Shown here: piece after piece, positions 25,127 through 34,076 of the stretch
Position numbering within the stretch: position 1 is the stretch's first letter
How the letters are laid out: each line of letters begins with the position of its first letter
Source of the DNA: Bordetella petrii
Lineage (GTDB): Bacteria > Pseudomonadota > Gammaproteobacteria > Burkholderiales > Burkholderiaceae_B
NCBI GenBank assembly: GCA_017745595.1
Contig: WMBV01000006.1
Span: forward strand, 62,001 to 126,000
Direction: 5' to 3'
Length of the DNA: 64,000 bases
Made by a program: the position numbers and the translations under genes
The notes under the pieces: generated by a model
Database searches by the model: none
What the model saw: only the letters and a program-made list of their open reading frames with translations
Told to the model about the DNA's origin: nothing

Positions 25127-25552
25127 TCAACCGTAGCGTCCGCCCGTCACATGCAGCACTTCGCCACTGATAAAGCTCGCGCGTTCGCTGGCAAGAAAAG
25201 CCACGGCGTCGGCGACATCGTCGGGATGTCCGGCGCGCTTGATGGGCTGTGCCGCCACGGCGCGCTCTTTGATGGTTTCGCAGGTGGACAGGGCCTGCAC
25301 CATTTCCGTGTCCATGAAGCCGGGCGCCACGCAGTTCACCGTAATGCCGTAGCGCCCCTCTTCTTGCGCCAGGGCCTTGGCCATTCCGATCAGGCCGGCC
25401 TTGGCCGCCAGGAACGCGCCCTTGAGCATCACGGCCAGCGGATCGCTCCCCATCCCCAACCCCAGCGCGTAGAGTCGGGTATCGCGCTGGGTATATGCAT
25501 GCTCCAAGACCGGAAACGAGCGCGCGAGCAAGTGACGAGGATCAACGGGCAT
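25127..25552 (-). pseudogene. Chimeric remnant: MaoC dehydratase N-terminus joined to SDR C-terminus
   Basis: An intact 141-codon frame made of two unrelated pieces. Residues 1-37 (VDPRHLLARSFPVLEHAYTQ, RDTRLYALGLGMG, SDPL) match the start of MaoC-type (R)-enoyl-CoA hydratases. From about residue 41 the sequence is the second half of an SDR (AAKAGLIGMAKALAQ, VNCVAPGFMDTEM, ITGG-like VTGGRYG end). The SDR nucleotide-binding half and catalytic Tyr are missing (FLAAK instead of YxxxK). An in-frame deletion between two neighbouring genes, a dehydratase and a 3-hydroxyacyl-CoA dehydrogenase, explains it. It is first in the operon and is unlikely to be active. Confidence 0.75.
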
Positions 25553-25630
25553 GACAGACTCGATGTAGCGAAGGACAAGCCGTACGATGACGCCGCATGC
25601 TCGCCCAGGTCAACGGATGAAGAATCTTTG

Positions 25631-25645
25631 TTCCATACATTGGAA
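25631..25645. promoter_or_regulatory. Candidate IclR operator TTCCATACATTGGAA
   Basis: A 5+5+5 perfect inverted repeat in the 291-bp control region between the minus-strand operon (from 25552) and the plus-strand IclR gene (25844). It is one of a set of similar sites in this locus. Confidence 0.6.
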
Positions 25646-25698
25646 TGTTCATAAATTCCGAATCCGCCCTTTCACCGCGATAAAGTGCCTAGGCGTAT

Positions 25699-25713
25699 TT
25701 CCGACAATCGGAA
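25699..25713. promoter_or_regulatory. Candidate IclR operator TTCCGACAATCGGAA
   Basis: A second perfect 5+5+5 inverted repeat, 68 bp from the first one (centre to centre) in the same divergent promoter region. Two sites flanking an IclR start codon suggest autoregulation. Confidence 0.6.
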
Positions 25714-25843
25714 CGATATTATGTAGCCGCTTATGCTTTCAGTAATGGGGACATAAGTATTTCGCTTGGGTATTCCCGAGATTTGGCATAGGCTTCGATA
25801 ACCCGCCTGTCCAGTCAGGCCGATGATGGCGTCGAAGAGAACT

Positions 25844-26644
25844 ATGAACATATCCCGAGACAGCGATACATCCGACCAAGCCACACTGATGACCGTGGAA
25901 CGGGGCCTGCAAGTACTGCGCTCGTTCCGCTCGAATCGCGCGCCCCTGAGCAACGCCGAACTGGTCAAGCGCACGGGCCTGCCCAAGGCCACCATATCGC
26001 GCCTTACCTCGACGCTGCTGCAGGTGGGTTTTTTGCGCCGCGTTCCAGGCAAGCGCGAATTCGAGCTGGCCGCCGGCGCCCTGGGCATCGGCCACGCCTA
26101 TCTCGCGACCAGCGAACTGCTGCAATCCGCCCAGCCGCTGATGCAAGAGCTTGCGGATCGGCTCGATGTATCGGTCGCGCTGGGCGTCCAGGACGGCATC
26201 GACATTCTCTACGCGGGCTATTGCGTCAGCCGCAAGGTCGCCACGTTGCGCCTGGGCGTCGGCTCGGTGCTGCCCATGGCCACTACCTCGATCGGCAGAG
26301 CCTATCTTTGGGGGCTGCCCCCGGAACTTCGCCGTCCGTTGATCATGGCGCAAAAGCGCCTTGCCGGAGAAAAAGGCGATGCGCTGGAACGCGACATCCG
26401 TTCGTCGTTTTCCGAACTCGAAACGCTGGGCACATGCGCCGTGCTGGGTGGATACCAGCGCGGCACCTATGGCGTGGCGCTGCCCGTGCGCCTGGGCCGG
26501 CAGGGCACGCTGATGAGCCTGAGCTGCGGCAAAGCCGACGTGGCGCTGGACCTGCAGTCCGAACGCGAGCGCATCGCGCCCGCGCTCAAGGAAACCGCCG
26601 AACGGCTTCAAGAACTGTCGGCGCGGTCTTGTGTCCGGCTGTAG
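25844..26644 (+). CDS. IclR family transcriptional regulator (second)
   Basis: 266 residues from MNISRDSD. The start is chosen for the AAGAGA just upstream; ATGs at 25823 and 25826 have no Shine-Dalgarno sequence. The winged helix lies at about 15-80 (TVERGLQVLRSF, NAELVKRTGLPKATISRL) and the effector domain after it (VALGVQDGIDILYAGY, LGGYQRGTYGVALPV). It stands alone on the plus strand, divergent from the large operon, with two inverted repeats between them. This makes it the best candidate for the locus-wide regulator. Confidence 0.9.
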   Translation: MNISRDSDTSDQATLMTVERGLQVLRSFRSNRAPLSNAELVKRTGLPKATISRLTSTLLQVGFLRRVPGKREFELAAGALGIGHAYLATSELLQSAQPLMQELADRLDVSVALGVQDGIDILYAGYCVSRKVATLRLGVGSVLPMATTSIGRAYLWGLPPELRRPLIMAQKRLAGEKGDALERDIRSSFSELETLGTCAVLGGYQRGTYGVALPVRLGRQGTLMSLSCGKADVALDLQSERERIAPALKETAERLQELSARSCVRL

Positions 26645-26654
26645 CGTCGCGCCC

Positions 26655-27467
26655 TTACGCCTGGGGAACTCTGGCCGAAGGAAAATCCGGCTGGCGCTTT
26701 TCGCGCAAGGCCGCCAGGCCTTCCCTGACATCGGGCCCCAGGAAGCAAAGCATTTCCATGGCCAGCGAATTGTCGAACACCGGCCCGGCCATGCGCATCC
26801 AGTTGTTGAGCGATTTCTTGGTCGCGCGTATGGCATCCTGGCTGCCCCGCGCGAGCTTGGCCGCAACGGCCAGCGACCGGGCCAGCACCTCGGCGCGCGG
26901 CGAGCAGAAAGTGACCAGGCCGATACGCTCGGCCTCTTTGCCGTCGACGAAATCGGCCGTCATCAGGTAGTACTTGGCCTTGGACATGCCGCACAGAAGC
27001 GGCCAGACGATGGCCGCATGGTCTCCCGCCGACACGCCCAGGCGCGCGTGGCCATCGGTAAGCTTCGCATCTTCGGCCATCACGCTGACGTCGGCCAGCA
27101 GCGCCACGGCCAGCCCCGCGCCGACGGCCGTTCCGTTGATCGCGGAAATAATGGGCTTGTCGCAGGCCAGCATGTTGTAGACGATGTCGGAGGCTTCCTT
27201 CATTACCCGCAAGGTGGCTTCCTGGCTGTTGGCCATTTCTTCCACCATGTCCAGGTCGCCCCCCGCGGAAAAGGCCCGTTCGCCCGCGCCGGTGACCACG
27301 ATGGCCTTGACCCCCGGGTCTTTGCCGGCCACGTCCCAGAGCTGGGTCAGTTCCCAGTGCATCCGGGCATTCGTGGCGTTCATCACTTCCGGACGGTTGA
27401 GCGTGGCGAGCAGCACGCCATCCGGCTGGCGATCGAACAGAATGAACTGAAAGTCTTCGTAGCGCAT
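26655..27467 (-). CDS. Enoyl-CoA hydratase/isomerase family protein
   Basis: A 270-residue crotonase. The oxyanion-hole blocks are [13 protein letters not shown] near 65 and [16 protein letters not shown] near 110. The first catalytic-Glu position of classic hydratases is taken by residues of the block [16 protein letters not shown] (about 135-150), where the usual E-x-x-x-G-x-x-P pattern is changed, so isomerase, hydrolase or ring-cleaving chemistry is possible. It is convergent with the plus-strand IclR gene (10 bp apart) and divergent from the CoA-transferase gene. Confidence 0.87.
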   Translation of the reverse strand: MRYEDFQFILFDRQPDGVLLATLNRPEVMNATNARMHWELTQLWDVAGKDPGVKAIVVTGAGERAFSAGGDLDMVEEMANSQEATLRVMKEASDIVYNMLACDKPIISAINGTAVGAGLAVALLADVSVMAEDAKLTDGHARLGVSAGDHAAIVWPLLCGMSKAKYYLMTADFVDGKEAERIGLVTFCSPRAEVLARSLAVAAKLARGSQDAIRATKKSLNNWMRMAGPVFDNSLAMEMLCFLGPDVREGLAALREKRQPDFPSARVPQA

Positions 27468-27549
27468 GGGGCAACCTCGAAAAATAGGAAGTATTCACGC
27501 AGCATTGGGCCAGCAGGCCGGCGACAAGGCAACGCCTGCAGTTTAAGTG

Positions 27550-27581
27550 TTCCGTACTTCGCGGCGAGCCAAAGCACGGAA
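27550..27581. promoter_or_regulatory. Candidate operator pair TTCCGTAC...GCACGGAA
   Basis: Two half-sites in opposite orientation (TTCCGTAC at 27550-27557 and GCACGGAA at 27574-27581) in the divergent promoter between the enoyl-CoA hydratase gene and the CoA-transferase gene. Each half matches the left arm of the full sites elsewhere, but the companion arms are degenerate. Confidence 0.45.
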
Positions 27582-27640
27582 CATACGTCGGCGGCGGATT
27601 GACGTATCCTTGCATGCTACGCAAGCTGACGAGACTTGGC

Positions 27641-28933
27641 ATGGGGGCATCCGGCTACATGGCGCACGCAACAACACTTGAACTGGCAAAGCACATCCGT
27701 CCCGGCGACACGCTGGTATTCGGGCAGGCCGACGCTAACCCGCGAACCCTGTTGCGCGCGCTCGTCGAGCAGCGCCGCCAAATCGGAAAAGTACGGCTGT
27801 TCCTGGGCATCGGCCAGGGCCTGGACGACTTGCTGCGGCCCGAGTACGCCGACGATTTCACCTATCTTTCCTATTGCGGCGGCGGCTCGAACCGCGCCCT
27901 GGCCAAGGCGGGCGTGCTGGACATCGTCGTAGAAAACTACTCCCTGCTTCCCTCGCTGCTCAGCCGCGGCCCGCTGAAAATAGACGTCGCACTGCTGCAG
28001 GTTTCCCCGCCCGACGAACAGGGCAGATACAGCCTGGGCATGGCGCGCGAATATCTGGTCCCCGCGCTGCAAGGCGCGCGCACCATCATTGCCGAGGTAT
28101 GTCCTTCCGTTCCCTGGACTTTCGGCGGCCCCACCCTGCGCGCCGACGACATCGACCTGCTGGTAGAGACCGACAGCGACGACCCCGGGTCGGACGCCGC
28201 CGAGCCGGGGCCGATAGAACAGGCCATCGGCCGCAATGTCGCATCTCTGGTTCAAGATGGCGCGACCCTCCAGACCGGCATCGGCACCATACCGAATGCC
28301 GTCCTGGCGGCCCTGACGAACCACCGCGACATCGGCCTGCACTCCGGCAGCCTGGGCGAAGGCATCGTCGCGCTGGCCGAATCGGGCGCGCTGACGAACC
28401 GCCGCAAAAGCATCGACGCCGGCCTGACTATCGGCGGCGTGCTCATGGGCGGCCCGCGCCTCAGGCGCTTCGCGCACCGCAATGCGCAACTGGAACTGCG
28501 CGGCACCGAATACACCCACGACGCGCGGGTACTGGCCAGCCTCGACCACTTCACCGCCATCAATTCCGCGGTCGAAATCGACCTGACCGGCCAGATCAAT
28601 TCCGAAGTGGCCGGGGGCACCTATGTGGGCGCCATCGGCGGCATCGTCGATTTCCTGCGCGGCGCGCAGGCCAGCAAGAACGGCGTGCCCATCATTACCT
28701 TGCCGTCGATGGCCCGCAACCAGAGCCGCATCGTGGCTACGCTGGCCGGCCCCGTCACGGTGCCGCGCAGTTGTTCGTGCGTGATCGTGACCGAATACGG
28801 CATCGCGGACCTCAGGGGGCTGACGCTCAGCCAGCGTGTCGACAAGATGATCGGCATCGCCCACCCCGACCAGCGCGACGCGCTCGAACGCGAATTCGCC
28901 GCCCTGCGCCCGCAAGGCTGGAAAACACGCTGA
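27641..28933 (+). CDS. Acetyl-CoA hydrolase / 4-hydroxybutyrate CoA-transferase family protein
   Basis: About 430 residues of a class I CoA-transferase. An N-terminal half (LAKHIRPGDTLVFGQADANP) is followed by the C-terminal half with GIGTIPNAVL, the conserved INSAVEIDLTGQINSE block thought to hold the catalytic Glu, GAIGGIVDFLRGA and VIVTEYGIADLRG. It swaps CoA between acetyl-type donors and an acid. The start is uncertain: ATGs at 27614, 27641 and 27659 are possible, with none having a clear Shine-Dalgarno sequence. It is monocistronic on the plus strand and faces the esterase gene. Confidence 0.86.
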   Translation: MGASGYMAHATTLELAKHIRPGDTLVFGQADANPRTLLRALVEQRRQIGKVRLFLGIGQGLDDLLRPEYADDFTYLSYCGGGSNRALAKAGVLDIVVENYSLLPSLLSRGPLKIDVALLQVSPPDEQGRYSLGMAREYLVPALQGARTIIAEVCPSVPWTFGGPTLRADDIDLLVETDSDDPGSDAAEPGPIEQAIGRNVASLVQDGATLQTGIGTIPNAVLAALTNHRDIGLHSGSLGEGIVALAESGALTNRRKSIDAGLTIGGVLMGGPRLRRFAHRNAQLELRGTEYTHDARVLASLDHFTAINSAVEIDLTGQINSEVAGGTYVGAIGGIVDFLRGAQASKNGVPIITLPSMARNQSRIVATLAGPVTVPRSCSCVIVTEYGIADLRGLTLSQRVDKMIGIAHPDQRDALEREFAALRPQGWKTR

Positions 28934-28967
28934 AGCCCGCCGATTCTTGTGGCGCCTGGGCGGCGCT

Positions 28968-29888
28968 TCAGGCCATGGCCCTGCCCATCCATTGGGCCGT
29001 GCGGAACAGCGCGGCCCGGGCGGCGTCGGACAACGCCGCCATGCGGAAGAATCCATGAATCAGCCCCGGGTGGCGCCATAGCGTCACCGGCACGCCGTCG
29101 TCCAGCAGGCGGTGGGCAAACCGCTCGCCTTCGTCGCGCAGCGGATCGAATTCCGCGGTCAGCAGCAAAGTCGGGGGCAAACCCGACAGATCAGGCGCCC
29201 GCAGCGGCGACGCGTGGGGATGCGCCGCTTCGCTTTCGTGGGCCAGGTATTCATCCCAGAAACGGATCATCGCGGCCCGGGTCAAGGAATAGCCAGACTG
29301 GTTCTCGATATACGACGGCGTGGCCGGCGTGTGATAGTCGGTAACCGGATACACCAGCACCTGGGCGCGCACGGCCGCGCCCCCTTCGTCCCGCAGCCTC
29401 AACGCGGTCACGGCCGCCAGGGCCGCCCCGGCGCTGTCGCCCGCCAGCACCAGGCGGGACGGGTCGATGTCCAGGCTTCCTGATTGCCCGGCCGCCCAGC
29501 GCACCGCCCGCAGGCAATCATCCGGCGCGGCCGGAAACTTGTGTTCGGGGGCCAGCCGGTAATCGACCGAAAGCACCGCGGCGCCGCTGTGCGCGCACAA
29601 ATCGCGGCAGACGTGGTCGTGCGTCTCGAGACTGCCGATGACGAACCCGCCGCCATGGAAGAACACGGTCAGGCCGGAATACTTCTGCTCTATGGGCCGG
29701 TACAGCCTGGCCCGGATGGCGTGCGTCGCGCAGGCGATCTCGACATCGCGCACCTGGGCGACCGCCGTGCGCTGTTCCAGGGGCGGATAGCGCATGCTGG
29801 CCCGCAGCGCGTCGAGCGGCATGGTCTCCATCGGCGCCATGCCCTCGAGCAGGCTCAGCACCGCGGCGATCTGGGGGTCCAGTGGCAT
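28968..29888 (-). CDS. Alpha/beta hydrolase, HSL family esterase/lactonase (first)
   Basis: A 306-residue hormone-sensitive-lipase-type hydrolase: HGGGF at 78-82 (oxyanion hole), GDSAG at 150-154 with the nucleophile Ser152, Asp in EFDPLRDEG near 247 and His in LIHGFF near 278. Beside a Baeyer-Villiger monooxygenase, the likely job is opening the lactone or ester product. It lies 36 bp after the monooxygenase gene in the same minus-strand operon. Confidence 0.9.
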   Translation of the reverse strand: MPLDPQIAAVLSLLEGMAPMETMPLDALRASMRYPPLEQRTAVAQVRDVEIACATHAIRARLYRPIEQKYSGLTVFFHGGGFVIGSLETHDHVCRDLCAHSGAAVLSVDYRLAPEHKFPAAPDDCLRAVRWAAGQSGSLDIDPSRLVLAGDSAGAALAAVTALRLRDEGGAAVRAQVLVYPVTDYHTPATPSYIENQSGYSLTRAAMIRFWDEYLAHESEAAHPHASPLRAPDLSGLPPTLLLTAEFDPLRDEGERFAHRLLDDGVPVTLWRHPGLIHGFFRMAALSDAARAALFRTAQWMGRAMA

Positions 29889-29924
29889 GGCTGCTCCTTC
29901 GTTCGCGCTAGCGCCGCGGCGTAC

Positions 29925-31598
29925 TTATGCGAGCTCTCGCGTGGCTTTCTTGTGTGCCGTGGGCGAACCCGACGACCCCGCGGCATCCGCTGCGCGGCTG
30001 AGGACAAAGCCTTCATAGCCGGCCGCGGCCACATCGTCGCATTTCTTGCGGTAATTGCCGTGCCCTCCCAGGTAAGGCAAGAACACCTGGGGTTTTCCTG
30101 GCACATTGGCGCCCAGGTACCAGGAGTTGGCCTTCAGATACAGCGTACGCGAGACCACTTCCTGGACATGCTCCATCCAGTCGTGCTCGGCCTGGGGGTC
30201 GGCGTCGATGCGGTCGATGCCATGGTCGCGCAGGTAAACCATGCAGCGGGTAATCCATTCGACGTGCTGCTCGATGCTCATCGACATGTTGGCCAAGGGG
30301 CCGGGGCTGCCCGGACCCGTCACGGTGAACAGATTGGGAAAGCTGCTGGTCACCAGGCCCAGGTAGGCCTTGGCGCCGCCTTCCCATTTGTCGTTCAGTT
30401 TGCGTCCATTCAGGCCGCGGACGTCGATGCTCGTCAGGGCGCCCGTCAGCGCATCGTAGCCCGTGGCATAGACCAGGCAATCGAGCTCATGCATGCCTTC
30501 GGTGGTGACGACGCCGTTCGCCACGATGCGCTCGATCGGCGTATCTTTCAAGGCCACCAGGGTGACATCGTCGCGGTTGAACAAATCATAGTAGGTGTCG
30601 CCCAGGCAAGGCCGCTTGGTACCGAACGGAAACCCGTAGGGCAGCAGTTTCTGCGCGGTCTCGGGGTCTTTCACGGTTTCCCGGATCTTGCCGCGGATGA
30701 ACTCGGCCACCGTTTCATTGGCTTCCTGGTTGGAAAGAATGTCGCCGAAACACATGCGAAAGCCCAACAGCTGGCTGTTTTCCCATGCATTTTCGTACTT
30801 CTTCTGGCGCTCTTGCTGCGTGGCGTCCAACGCGGAATCGCTCGGCATCGGCACCGCGATGCCGAATCGGGTCAGGCGGCTGATGATCCGCCGCTCGTCA
30901 TAGGTGGCACGCACGCGTGCGCGCATCTCGGGCGTCATCGGATGGTTTTTCGCCGGCACGACGAATACCGGGGTGCGCTGGAATACGGTCAGGTGCTTGA
31001 CCTTTCCGGCCAGCGCCTGGATGACCTGCACACCCGACGAGCCGGTTCCGATCACGCCCACGCGCTTATCGCTGAGATCCACCGGCTGGTGAGGCCAGCG
31101 TCCGGTATGGAAGCTTGCTCCCTGGAAGTCCTTCAATCCCGGAATCTCGGGCGGCTTCGGCACGGACAGCACGCCGGTAGCCGGCACGAAGAAGCGCGAC
31201 CGCACGGTGGCGCCGTCCGAAGTGTGGATATCCCACACGGACTCCTTTTCGTCGAAACTTGCCGACACCACCTTGACCTTGAACTTGATGTGCCGCTTCA
31301 AGTCGTATCGCTCGGCCACATGATTCAAGTACTTCATCAGCTCGGCGGACGTGGGATAGCGTTCTGGCCAGTCCCACTCGTCCTGAAGCTTCGGATCGAA
31401 CGAGTACGAGTAATCCCAGCATTCCAGGTCCACCCGCGCGCCGGGATAGCGATTCCAGTACCACGTCCCGCCGACGCCGTCGCCCGCCTCGAAAGCCTGT
31501 ACCCGGAAACCGGCATCGCGCAGCGACTTGATTGCGTACAAACCGCCGAACCCGGCGCCTACTACGACCGCATCCAGGATGCCATTGCTTTGATTCAT
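29925..31598 (-). CDS. Flavin monooxygenase of the Baeyer-Villiger (cyclohexanone monooxygenase) type
   Basis: 557 residues, the usual length for type I BVMOs. FAD-binding GAGFGG is at 14-19, the BVMO fingerprint FQGASFHTGRWP at 158-169, and NADPH-binding GTGSSG at 184-189. Further family blocks are WYWNRYPGARVD near 46 and VYATGYDALTG near 375. It would insert oxygen next to a ketone to give an ester or lactone. The two esterase genes on either side in the same operon fit that chemistry. The last 20 residues are Ser/Ala-rich and probably flexible. Confidence 0.92.
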   Translation of the reverse strand: MNQSNGILDAVVVGAGFGGLYAIKSLRDAGFRVQAFEAGDGVGGTWYWNRYPGARVDLECWDYSYSFDPKLQDEWDWPERYPTSAELMKYLNHVAERYDLKRHIKFKVKVVSASFDEKESVWDIHTSDGATVRSRFFVPATGVLSVPKPPEIPGLKDFQGASFHTGRWPHQPVDLSDKRVGVIGTGSSGVQVIQALAGKVKHLTVFQRTPVFVVPAKNHPMTPEMRARVRATYDERRIISRLTRFGIAVPMPSDSALDATQQERQKKYENAWENSQLLGFRMCFGDILSNQEANETVAEFIRGKIRETVKDPETAQKLLPYGFPFGTKRPCLGDTYYDLFNRDDVTLVALKDTPIERIVANGVVTTEGMHELDCLVYATGYDALTGALTSIDVRGLNGRKLNDKWEGGAKAYLGLVTSSFPNLFTVTGPGSPGPLANMSMSIEQHVEWITRCMVYLRDHGIDRIDADPQAEHDWMEHVQEVVSRTLYLKANSWYLGANVPGKPQVFLPYLGGHGNYRKKCDDVAAAGYEGFVLSRAADAAGSSGSPTAHKKATRELA

Positions 31599-31628
31599 GT
31601 CCGATCCATCTTAAACAGAATTCAGTTG

Positions 31629-32576
31629 TCAACGAAACGCCCGGCCCGCGTCCTCGGCCAATTTGCGCAACGATCCGCAGATATGGCGCACACCTTCGCG
31701 GCTGCCGGGCAATACGCCGTTCATCATCAAGAACCCGTGCATCTGCCCGGCGGCGCAGTGATGCTGTACGGCGACACCGGCCTGGCGCAGCCGGTCGGCA
31801 TACTCCTGCCCCTCATCGCGCAACACATCGTGCTCGGCCGTCAGCACAATGGCGGGCGGCAAACCCGACAGATCGGGTTCGCGGCAAGGCGCGGCCAGGC
31901 CGGACTGCCGGTCTGAGGCCTGCGGCGCGTACTGCTGCCAGTACCACTTCATGACGTCGCTATTGGTCAGCAGTTGATTATCGGGGTCGAGATACGAGGC
32001 GCGGTCGAAGCGGCAATCGGTAACCGGGTAGATCAGCAGCTGGCCGGACAGATCGACACCGCCCTCGCGGCGCGCCAGCATGGTGGTTCCGATGGCCAGA
32101 TTGGCGCCCGCGCTGTCGCCGCCGACCATCAATGGCAGCGACGCGTCCAGCAGTTCGCGCTGGCGCGCGGCGATCCATTGCGTCGCTTGCCACGCATCGC
32201 GCAGCGGAACAGGAAAAGGATGCTCCGGCGCCTTGCGATACTCGACCGAAATGACCGCGACGCCAGCGCCGGCGGCGAGTTCGCGGCATAAGGGATCAAA
32301 TGCCGCCAGCCCGCCCACCACCCAGCCGCCGCCATGAAAATAGACGAGCAAGGCGCCGGCCTTTTCAACAGGCACATACAGCCGCGCGGGCAACTCGCCG
32401 CCAGCCACGGGGACGGCCAGCGGTGCCACACGCGCCATCTCGGGCCCCGGGGCAAGAATCGCCGTGATCCGGCCAAATGCCTCGCGCGCTTGCGCCGGCG
32501 TCATGAGGTGGCGCGGCGTGGACGCCGCCGCCGCGGCTTTCTGCACAAACGCGCGGGTTTCGGCATCGAGGCTCAT
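31629..32576 (-). CDS. Alpha/beta hydrolase, HSL family esterase/lactonase (second)
   Basis: 315 residues with HGGGW at 81-85, GDSAG at 153-157 (nucleophile Ser155), Asp in EHDVLRDEG and His in QMHGFL near 280. It is a paralogue of the esterase at 28968-29888, sharing the DLSGLPP block. It is the first gene of the operon that contains the BVMO. Having two such hydrolases suggests two ester or lactone intermediates, or substrates of different size. Confidence 0.9.
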   Translation of the reverse strand: MSLDAETRAFVQKAAAAASTPRHLMTPAQAREAFGRITAILAPGPEMARVAPLAVPVAGGELPARLYVPVEKAGALLVYFHGGGWVVGGLAAFDPLCRELAAGAGVAVISVEYRKAPEHPFPVPLRDAWQATQWIAARQRELLDASLPLMVGGDSAGANLAIGTTMLARREGGVDLSGQLLIYPVTDCRFDRASYLDPDNQLLTNSDVMKWYWQQYAPQASDRQSGLAAPCREPDLSGLPPAIVLTAEHDVLRDEGQEYADRLRQAGVAVQHHCAAGQMHGFLMMNGVLPGSREGVRHICGSLRKLAEDAGRAFR

Positions 32577-32892
32577 GTCTTTACCCCCCTGGAAATGCGC
32601 AGGCAGCGTATGCGGCTTCCGTCAAACGCGTGTGAGCCTGAGGCATCGATTCCAAACACCCGATTGTCTCCCGGTTCTTTTATTGACTACGGCCCTATTG
32701 AATGCTTGCCGCACGCCAGGGGCAATAGCGCGGCGCGAAGTATTCCGTACTGTGGAAGTCTGTACTGCAACTTATGCCCAGGCACAGCATTGCCCGGTAT
32801 TTTCAAAGTACGGGACAATATTCCAGACCTCGTTGACGGCACGGTGCAGTGAGCCGCAGCATGTGCGCTCGCTTTTTCACGTTGCCCTTGCC
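32577..32892. promoter_or_regulatory. 316-bp divergent control region (BVMO operon / acyl-CoA dehydrogenase)
   Basis: No gene is seen. It separates the minus-strand esterase-BVMO-esterase operon from the plus-strand acyl-CoA dehydrogenase gene and carries one full and one degenerate copy of the 15-bp operator motif (listed separately). Confidence 0.6.
32743..32757. promoter_or_regulatory. Candidate IclR operator TTCCGTACTGTGGAA
   Basis: A 5+5+5 inverted repeat with one mismatch between the arms, midway in the divergent promoter. A weaker copy on the other strand, TCCCGTACTTTGAAA, lies at 32801-32815. Confidence 0.6.
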
Positions 32893-34044
32893 ATGATCCG
32901 AGACCAGGAAACGCTCAACATCCTTCTTGACAACATCTCGCGCTTCGTTCGTGAACGATTGATTCCCAACGAAGAACGGGTAGCGGAAACCGACGAAATT
33001 CCCGACGACATCGTCCAGGACATGAAAACCCTGGGGCTGTTCGGGCTGACCATTCCGGAAGAGTACGGCGGCCTGCAGCTGACCATGGAAGAAGAAGTGC
33101 TGGCGATGCTGGAACTCGGGCAGGCGTCGCCCGCGTTCCGCTCGCTGTTGGGAACCACCGTGGGCATCGGGTCGCAGGGCATTCTGTTCGACGGCACGCC
33201 CGCGCAAAAGCAGAAATACCTGGCCCGCATGGCGACGGGCGAAGTGATCGCCTCTTTTGCCCTGACCGAGCCCGGCTCGGGGTCGGACGCGGCATCGCTG
33301 CGCACGACCGCCCTGCGCGATGGCGACCACTACGTGGTGAACGGCACCAAGCGCTTCATTACCAACGCCCCGCAGGCAGGCATCTTCACTCTGATGGCCC
33401 GCACCGATCCCAGCGAGAAAGGGGCGAAGGGCATCTCGGCCTTCATCGTCGACGCCCATACGCCGGGCATCACCCTGGGCAAGCGCGACAAGAAGATGGG
33501 GCAGAAAGGCGCCCACACCTGCGACGTGATCTTCGAGAATTGCCGGGTTCCGGCCGAGAACCTGATCGGCGGCGTCGAAGGCCGCGGTTTCAAGACCGCC
33601 ATGAAAGTGCTGGACAAGGGCCGCATCCATATTGCCTCGATCTGCGTAGCGGTAGCCGAGCGCATGCTGGCCGATGCCCTGCGCTATGCGGCCGAACGGC
33701 GCCAGTTCGGGCAGCCCATCGGGGAATTCCAGTTGGTGCAAGCCATGCTTGCGGACAGCAAGGCGGAGATCTATGCCGCGAGAAGCATGGTAATCGACGC
33801 CGCGCGGCGCCGCGACGATGGCATGCCCGTCAGCACCGAAGCCTCTTGCGCCAAGCTGTTCGCTTCCGAGATGTGCGGCCGGGTGGCCGACCGCGCGGTG
33901 CAGATCTTCGGTGGCGCCGGCTACATGAGCGAGTACGGTATCGAGCGCTTCTACCGCGACGTCCGCCTGTTCCGCATCTACGAAGGCACGACGCAGATCC
34001 AGCAATTGGTGATCGCCCGCAATATGCTGCGCGAGCTTCGCTGA
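32893..34044 (+). CDS. Acyl-CoA dehydrogenase (typical active site)
   Basis: 383 residues from MIRDQETLN. It has the normal ACAD signatures: LTEPGSGSDAASLRTTA near 125, RRQFGQPIGEFQLVQ near 275, VQIFGGAGY near 335 and the catalytic Glu in RIYEGTTQIQQ near 367. It oxidises an acyl-CoA to the enoyl-CoA with FAD. Its start is set by homology because the Shine-Dalgarno sequence is weak; a long upstream open frame does not look coding. It is alone on the plus strand and ends 32 bp from the convergent SDR gene. Confidence 0.9.
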   Translation: MIRDQETLNILLDNISRFVRERLIPNEERVAETDEIPDDIVQDMKTLGLFGLTIPEEYGGLQLTMEEEVLAMLELGQASPAFRSLLGTTVGIGSQGILFDGTPAQKQKYLARMATGEVIASFALTEPGSGSDAASLRTTALRDGDHYVVNGTKRFITNAPQAGIFTLMARTDPSEKGAKGISAFIVDAHTPGITLGKRDKKMGQKGAHTCDVIFENCRVPAENLIGGVEGRGFKTAMKVLDKGRIHIASICVAVAERMLADALRYAAERRQFGQPIGEFQLVQAMLADSKAEIYAARSMVIDAARRRDDGMPVSTEASCAKLFASEMCGRVADRAVQIFGGAGYMSEYGIERFYRDVRLFRIYEGTTQIQQLVIARNMLRELR

Positions 34045-34076
34045 CATTCCGCAAAACATGCTGGAACGGATTCAGC

